The notes under the pieces are model-generated. The model was not told the origin of the DNA and ran no database searches. It worked only from the letters and a program-made list of their open reading frames with translations. Positions 6,159 through 8,961 of a stretch of DNA of 8,961 nt are shown one piece after another (position 1 is the first letter of the stretch; every line of letters starts with the position of its first letter). The position numbers and the translations under genes were made by a program. Source of the DNA: Pseudomonadota bacterium (GTDB lineage: Bacteria > Pseudomonadota > Alphaproteobacteria > Azospirillales > Azospirillaceae); NCBI GenBank assembly GCA_023416455.1, contig JAEZHQ010000102.1, positions 1-8,961 on the forward strand. Direction: 5' to 3'.

Positions 6159-6542
6159 ATGCCCTTCTCCATCCCCCATGCCCAGCGGGTCGACGGCCAG
6201 CGCCTGCTGTCGGTGGCCGCGATCCCCTTCGCGGCGGCGGTCGCCATGGCGACGGCGGTGGCCGCCATCGGCGGGACCACCGATCCGGTTGCCGAGGCCG
6301 GCGGTCCGCTGGCCTACCTGCTGGGCTTCGTCAAGTTCTGCTACCTGGCGGTGGCGATGGCCCACCTGTCGGGTGCCATCGCCGAGCGCGTCAACGGCGG
6401 CCTGCCCGCCGGCCTGTGGCTCGACGAGTACGACCGGCCGGAGCCGGTCAGCAAGGAAGCCTTCTGGAGCGCCTTCCCCAACCACCTGGACGGCTCGGCC
6501 ATCGCCGGCTGCGTCACGCTGCTCTGCTTCCTGGCGGCCTGA
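6159..6542 (+). CDS. Small membrane protein of unknown function
   Basis: I do not recognise this 127-residue protein. It has two clear hydrophobic segments in its first half (about 16-38 and 50-73) and a third at the very C-terminus (about 112-127). Between them is a polar, tryptophan-containing stretch (about 76-110, including LWLDEYDRPEPVSKEAFW). This predicts an inner-membrane protein with two or three spanning helices and one conserved-looking polar loop. The ATG at 6159 is preceded by GGGAG (6143-6147) at a rather long 11-nt distance. It is divergent from the CRP-like regulator with a 144-nt gap, so regulation by that protein is possible but unproven. Its 3' end overlaps the end of the convergent methyltransferase gene by 29 bp. 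Codon composition matches neighbouring genes. Confidence 0.75.
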   Translation: MPFSIPHAQRVDGQRLLSVAAIPFAAAVAMATAVAAIGGTTDPVAEAGGPLAYLLGFVKFCYLAVAMAHLSGAIAERVNGGLPAGLWLDEYDRPEPVSKEAFWSAFPNHLDGSAIAGCVTLLCFLAA

Positions 6543-7053
6543 CCGCCCGCCGCCCGGCCAGGGCCACCTCCTCCACGCGGATGCGGTGCCAGGTCAGCGG
6601 CAGGTTCAGGAGCGAGGCCAGCACCGCCAGCCAGGGCTGCCCGTAGGCCAGGGGCAGAACGGCCAGCTCCGCGGCGACGATCAGGTAGTTGGGGTGCCGC
6701 ACCCAGCGGAACGGCCCCCGCCGCACCAGCGGCGCCCCCGGCAGCGTCACCACCCGCGTCGTCCAGAAGGGCCCCAGGCTGGCGATCACCCACAGCCGGC
6801 CCGCCTGGAGTGCGGCGAACAGGGCGAGCAGCGCGCCGTTCAGCGGGGCGTCGGCGGGAGTGACGGCGAACAGCGCCGCCAGCCAGCCGGCGTGCAGCAC
6901 CACGAACAGCGGGTAGTGCGCCGCCCCCTCCTCCCGCGCCCCGGCGGCCAGCAGCCGGCGCGTGTTCCGCCGGGCCAGGGCCAGCTCGCCCAGCCGCTGC
7001 GCCGCCACCAGCAGCAGGACGAGCTGCGGCCAGCCGATCCCCGCCCCCTCCAC
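6514..7053 (-). CDS. Isoprenylcysteine carboxyl methyltransferase (ICMT)-family integral membrane methyltransferase
   Basis: The 179-residue protein has about four hydrophobic segments (near 8-22, 48-64, 70-92 and 125-152). It also has the ICMT/PEMT signature: RRGPFRWVRHPNYL (111-124), where the Arg-His-Pro-x-Tyr motif contributes to S-adenosylmethionine binding, and the later RVEE (159-162) near the C-terminus. Bacterial members beside type III polyketide synthases (for example BpsB of Bacillus and SrsB of Streptomyces) O-methylate the alkylpyrone or alkylresorcinol products rather than prenylated proteins, and that role is inferred here. The start is GTG at 7053, 2 nt after the polyketide synthase stop, with GGAG (7062-7065) 8 nt upstream inside that gene, so the pair is translationally coupled. 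Its last 29 bp overlap the end of the convergent membrane protein gene. Confidence 0.88.
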   Translation of the reverse strand: MEGAGIGWPQLVLLLVAAQRLGELALARRNTRRLLAAGAREEGAAHYPLFVVLHAGWLAALFAVTPADAPLNGALLALFAALQAGRLWVIASLGPFWTTRVVTLPGAPLVRRGPFRWVRHPNYLIVAAELAVLPLAYGQPWLAVLASLLNLPLTWHRIRVEEVALAGRRAVRPPGSRAA

Positions 7054-7055
7054 CG

Positions 7056-8102
7056 CTACAGCTCCACCAGGGCCAGGCCGGCGGTGAAGCCGGGCCCGAG
7101 CGCGCTCATGACGTGCAGGCCGGCGGCTCCGGCGGCGAGCCGCCGCTCCAGGACGAACAGGACGCTCGCCGCCGACATGTTCCCGCAGGCGCGCAGCACC
7201 GCCCAGGCGTCGTCCAGCCCGGCCGAGACCGGGGCGAAGACCTCCTCCAGCGCTTGCAGCACCTTGGCCCCGCCGGGATGGCAGACCAGCCCGGCGAGGT
7301 CGCGCCGCGCCACCCCCTGCCCGTCCAGGAAGCCATCCAGGACCGGCCCCATCCGGCCGCGGATCAGCTCCGGGATGTCCTGGCTGAAGACGACGCCGAA
7401 TCCGTCCTCCTCGACCCGCCAGCCCATGACGTCGCGGGTGCCGGGCCAGGTGTGCTCGGCGCCGGCCAGCAGGCGCGGCCCCCCGCCCCCGTCCGCCCGC
7501 AGCAGGACCGCCGCCGCCCCGTCGGCGAACAGGGCGCTCGCCACCACGTTGGTCGGCGTCGCCTCCCCGGTGCGGCAGGCCAGCGTGCACAGCTCGACCA
7601 CCAGGAACAGCACGGTGTGGCCGGGCATGGCCCGGGCGAGGTCCCCGGCACGGGCCAGCCCCAGCACGCCGCCGGCGCAGCCCAGCCCGAACAGCGGCAG
7701 CCGGACGGTGCGGGGGTGGAATCCCATGCGCTCCAGCAGCTGGGCCTCCAGGCTCGGCGTGGCGATGCCGGTGGTGGTGGCGCAGACGACGGCGTCCACC
7801 GCGCCCGGCGCCAGCCCGGCCCGCGCCAGGGCCTGCGCGGCGGCCGTCTCCAGCAGGGCGAGGGCGCCGTCGCGGAAGGCGGCGCTGCGGTCCCGCCAGC
7901 CATGCGGCTCCATGTACCAGCCGAGCGGCATCACCGCGTGGCGGGTTTCGATGCCGGTGTTGGCGAAGACCGGGGCCAGCCGTTCGAAGTCGCGCATGCG
8001 GCCGCCGAAGACGGCGCGCGCGGCGGCCAGCGTGTCGTCCTGGTCGAGGCGGTGCGCGGGCAGCGCCGTGGCGACCGACAGCAGTCTCGGATATCCGTCC
8101 AT
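7056..8102 (-). CDS. Type III polyketide synthase (chalcone-synthase-like; probable alkylpyrone/alkylresorcinol synthase)
   Basis: Type III polyketide synthases are homodimeric cytoplasmic enzymes that extend an acyl-CoA starter with malonyl-CoA and cyclise the product. Counting from the ATG at 8102 (348 aa, normal for bacteria), the full Cys-His-Asn triad is present. The cysteine is at 142 in FGLGCAGG, the histidine at 275 in VCHPGGAKVL, and the asparagine at 308 in ACGNMSAASVLF. The GPGF loop lies near 336-339. FSQDIPELI (239-247) resembles the long-chain alkylpyrone group rather than plant chalcone synthases. The frame extends upstream to 8333 with an alternative ATG at 8159. I prefer 8102 because the family homology begins at PRLLSVATALP, but no strong ribosome binding site supports either. 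It is the first gene of a two-gene unit with the ICMT-family methyltransferase. The exact starter and product cannot be read from sequence. Confidence 0.93.
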   Translation of the reverse strand: MDGYPRLLSVATALPAHRLDQDDTLAAARAVFGGRMRDFERLAPVFANTGIETRHAVMPLGWYMEPHGWRDRSAAFRDGALALLETAAAQALARAGLAPGAVDAVVCATTTGIATPSLEAQLLERMGFHPRTVRLPLFGLGCAGGVLGLARAGDLARAMPGHTVLFLVVELCTLACRTGEATPTNVVASALFADGAAAVLLRADGGGGPRLLAGAEHTWPGTRDVMGWRVEEDGFGVVFSQDIPELIRGRMGPVLDGFLDGQGVARRDLAGLVCHPGGAKVLQALEEVFAPVSAGLDDAWAVLRACGNMSAASVLFVLERRLAAGAAGLHVMSALGPGFTAGLALVEL

Positions 8103-8140
8103 CGCCAGCAATGTGAGGTGCCCGCCCCCGCCCTCCCACT

Positions 8141-8165
8141 CATCCGGATGGGGTTCCATCCGATG
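8141..8165 (-). repeat. Hairpin upstream of the polyketide synthase start
   Basis: CATCCGGATGG and CCATCCGATG form a 10-bp stem with a single bulged C around the loop GGTT; the inner six pairs are perfect. CATCCGGATG (8141-8150) is also a perfect 10-bp palindrome by itself. The element ends 38 nt before the preferred ATG at 8102, so it would lie in the leader or operator of the polyketide synthase gene. If the ATG at 8159 is the real start, most of it becomes coding sequence. Confidence 0.45.
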
Positions 8166-8198
8166 CGCCACCCCCGGCCGCTGCCCCCACCAAGCCGG

Positions 8199-8228
8199 TT
8201 GAGCCCCGCACGGATCCTGTATCACTAT
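8199..8228 (+). promoter_or_regulatory. Weak candidate promoter for the DUF502 gene
   Basis: TTGAGC (8199-8204) is followed after 18 nt by CACTAT (8223-8228), or after 15 nt by TATCAC (8220-8225). Either would start transcription around 8232-8235, just before the GGAG and GTG of the DUF502 gene. That would exclude the in-frame ATG at 8227 as a start. Both matches are poor. Confidence 0.2.
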
Positions 8229-8256
8229 GGCGGATCGATGTTTTTCGGAGTGGGCC

Positions 8257-8961
8257 GTGGACGCCAGGGAACAGGAAAGCAACCACGCGACGGCGGACGG
8301 TGCCGCGCCGCGGCCGCCGCGGCGCGAGGGCATCGGGCTGATGGGGCGGCTGCGCGCCTACTTCCTGGCCGGCATCCTGGTGACCGCGCCGACGGCGGTG
8401 ACCATCTACATCGCCTGGTGGTTCGTCTCCTTCATCGACGGCCACATCCGGCCGCTGATCCCCGCCGCCTACAACCCGGAAAACTACCTCCCCTTCTCGA
8501 TCCCCGGCATCGGCGTTCTGACGGTGATCGTCGCGCTGACGCTGATCGGCGCCTTCGCCGCCGGCTATGTCGGCCGCCTCGTCCTGCGCATCGGCGAAGG
8601 GGTGGTGGAGCGCATGCCGGTCGTCCGCTCCATCTACGGGGCGGTCAAGCAGATATTCGAGACGGTGCTGGCCAAGAAGTCCAACGCCTTCCGCGAGGTG
8701 GTGATGATGCAGTACCCGCGCGCCGGCGTCTGGTCGCTGGGCTTCATCACCGGCAGCGCCCATCCGGAGGTGCAGCGGGCCTGCGCGATGGAGGAGGAGA
8801 TGGTCAACGTCTTCATCCCCTGCGCGCCGCCGACCGCCGGCTATCTGGTGATGGTGCCGCGCCACGAGGTGACGGTCCTGAACATTTCGGTCGAGGACGG
8901 GCTGAAGCTGGTCATGTCCGGCGGCATCGTCGTCCCGCCGCCCGCCCGGCCGGACGAACTC
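8257..8961 (+). CDS. DUF502-family inner-membrane protein (C-terminus beyond window)
   Basis: The frame is open to the right edge and gives 235 residues without a stop. A short polar, basic N-terminus is followed by two hydrophobic membrane segments (about 34-58 and 86-108). Then come the family's characteristic blocks: ERMPVVRSIYGAVKQIFETV (118-137), GFITGSAHPE (162-171), NVFIPCAPPTAGYLVMVPR (184-202) and ISVEDGLKLVMSGGIVVP (210-227). The cellular role of DUF502 proteins is not established. The start is taken as GTG at 8257 because CGGAG (8246-8250) lies 6 nt upstream; an in-frame ATG at 8227 would place that site inside the gene. It is divergent from the polyketide synthase. Family members are usually about 200-250 aa, so most of the protein is present and only the variable tail is probably missing. 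Confidence 0.9.
   Translation, partial: MDAREQESNHATADGAAPRPPRREGIGLMGRLRAYFLAGILVTAPTAVTIYIAWWFVSFIDGHIRPLIPAAYNPENYLPFSIPGIGVLTVIVALTLIGAFAAGYVGRLVLRIGEGVVERMPVVRSIYGAVKQIFETVLAKKSNAFREVVMMQYPRAGVWSLGFITGSAHPEVQRACAMEEEMVNVFIPCAPPTAGYLVMVPRHEVTVLNISVEDGLKLVMSGGIVVPPPARPDEL

Noticed and set aside
6178..8202. A 674-codon open frame on the plus strand opposite the polyketide synthase and methyltransferase
   Set aside because: It is Arg/Pro/Ser-rich with no domain and is antisense to two genes with complete catalytic motifs.
8103..8333. A 77-residue N-terminal extension of the polyketide synthase
   Set aside because: It would overlap the DUF502 gene on the other strand. Family similarity starts at about 8102. 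Only the shorter extension to 8159 remains a realistic alternative.

Overview
The window is GC-rich DNA (most third codon positions are G or C) with compact gene packing and frequent GTG/TTG starts. The protein set (SdhE next to Mfd, a CRP-type regulator, a DUF502 membrane protein) suggests an alphaproteobacterium, most likely a Rhodospirillales member such as Azospirillum. This placement is inferred from gene content and protein flavour, not from a marker gene.

Layout. (1) Positions 1-4202, minus strand: a tight housekeeping operon read right to left, sdhE -> mfd -> a HEAT-repeat-like protein cut by the left edge. Gaps are 7 and 3 nt. The mfd ribosome binding site overlaps the sdhE stop codon and mfd starts with TTG. 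(2) 4203-4590: a 388-nt gene-free region between divergent genes. It holds possible promoters for both sides, a 28-bp dyad and two adjacent hairpins. (3) 4591-5274, plus: a small acidic RTX-type calcium-binding protein with a C-terminus resembling a type I secretion signal. It converges, across a GC hairpin, on (4) 5307-6014, minus: a CRP/FNR-type regulator that keeps cyclic-nucleotide-pocket residues. (5) 6159-6542, plus: a small unrecognised membrane protein, divergent from the regulator, whose 3' end overlaps by 29 bp the end of (6) 6514-8102, minus: a two-gene cassette of a type III polyketide synthase and an ICMT-family methyltransferase. This pairing is known from bacterial alkylpyrone/alkylresorcinol clusters. 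(7) 8257-8961, plus: a DUF502 membrane protein running off the right edge.

How the genes work together. sdhE (flavinylation of succinate dehydrogenase) and mfd (transcription-coupled repair) share a transcript, but their functions are unrelated. The polyketide synthase and methyltransferase probably form one short pathway making a methylated lipid pyrone or resorcinol ether. Nothing in the sequence ties the RTX protein or the CRP-like regulator to that pathway. The 4203-8220 block looks accessory compared with the housekeeping genes around it.

I found no RNA genes, insertion sequences, CRISPR arrays or attachment sites. The most interesting unexplained signals are the regulatory dyads and hairpins upstream of the RTX gene and of the polyketide synthase. 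I see no clear new multi-gene system.
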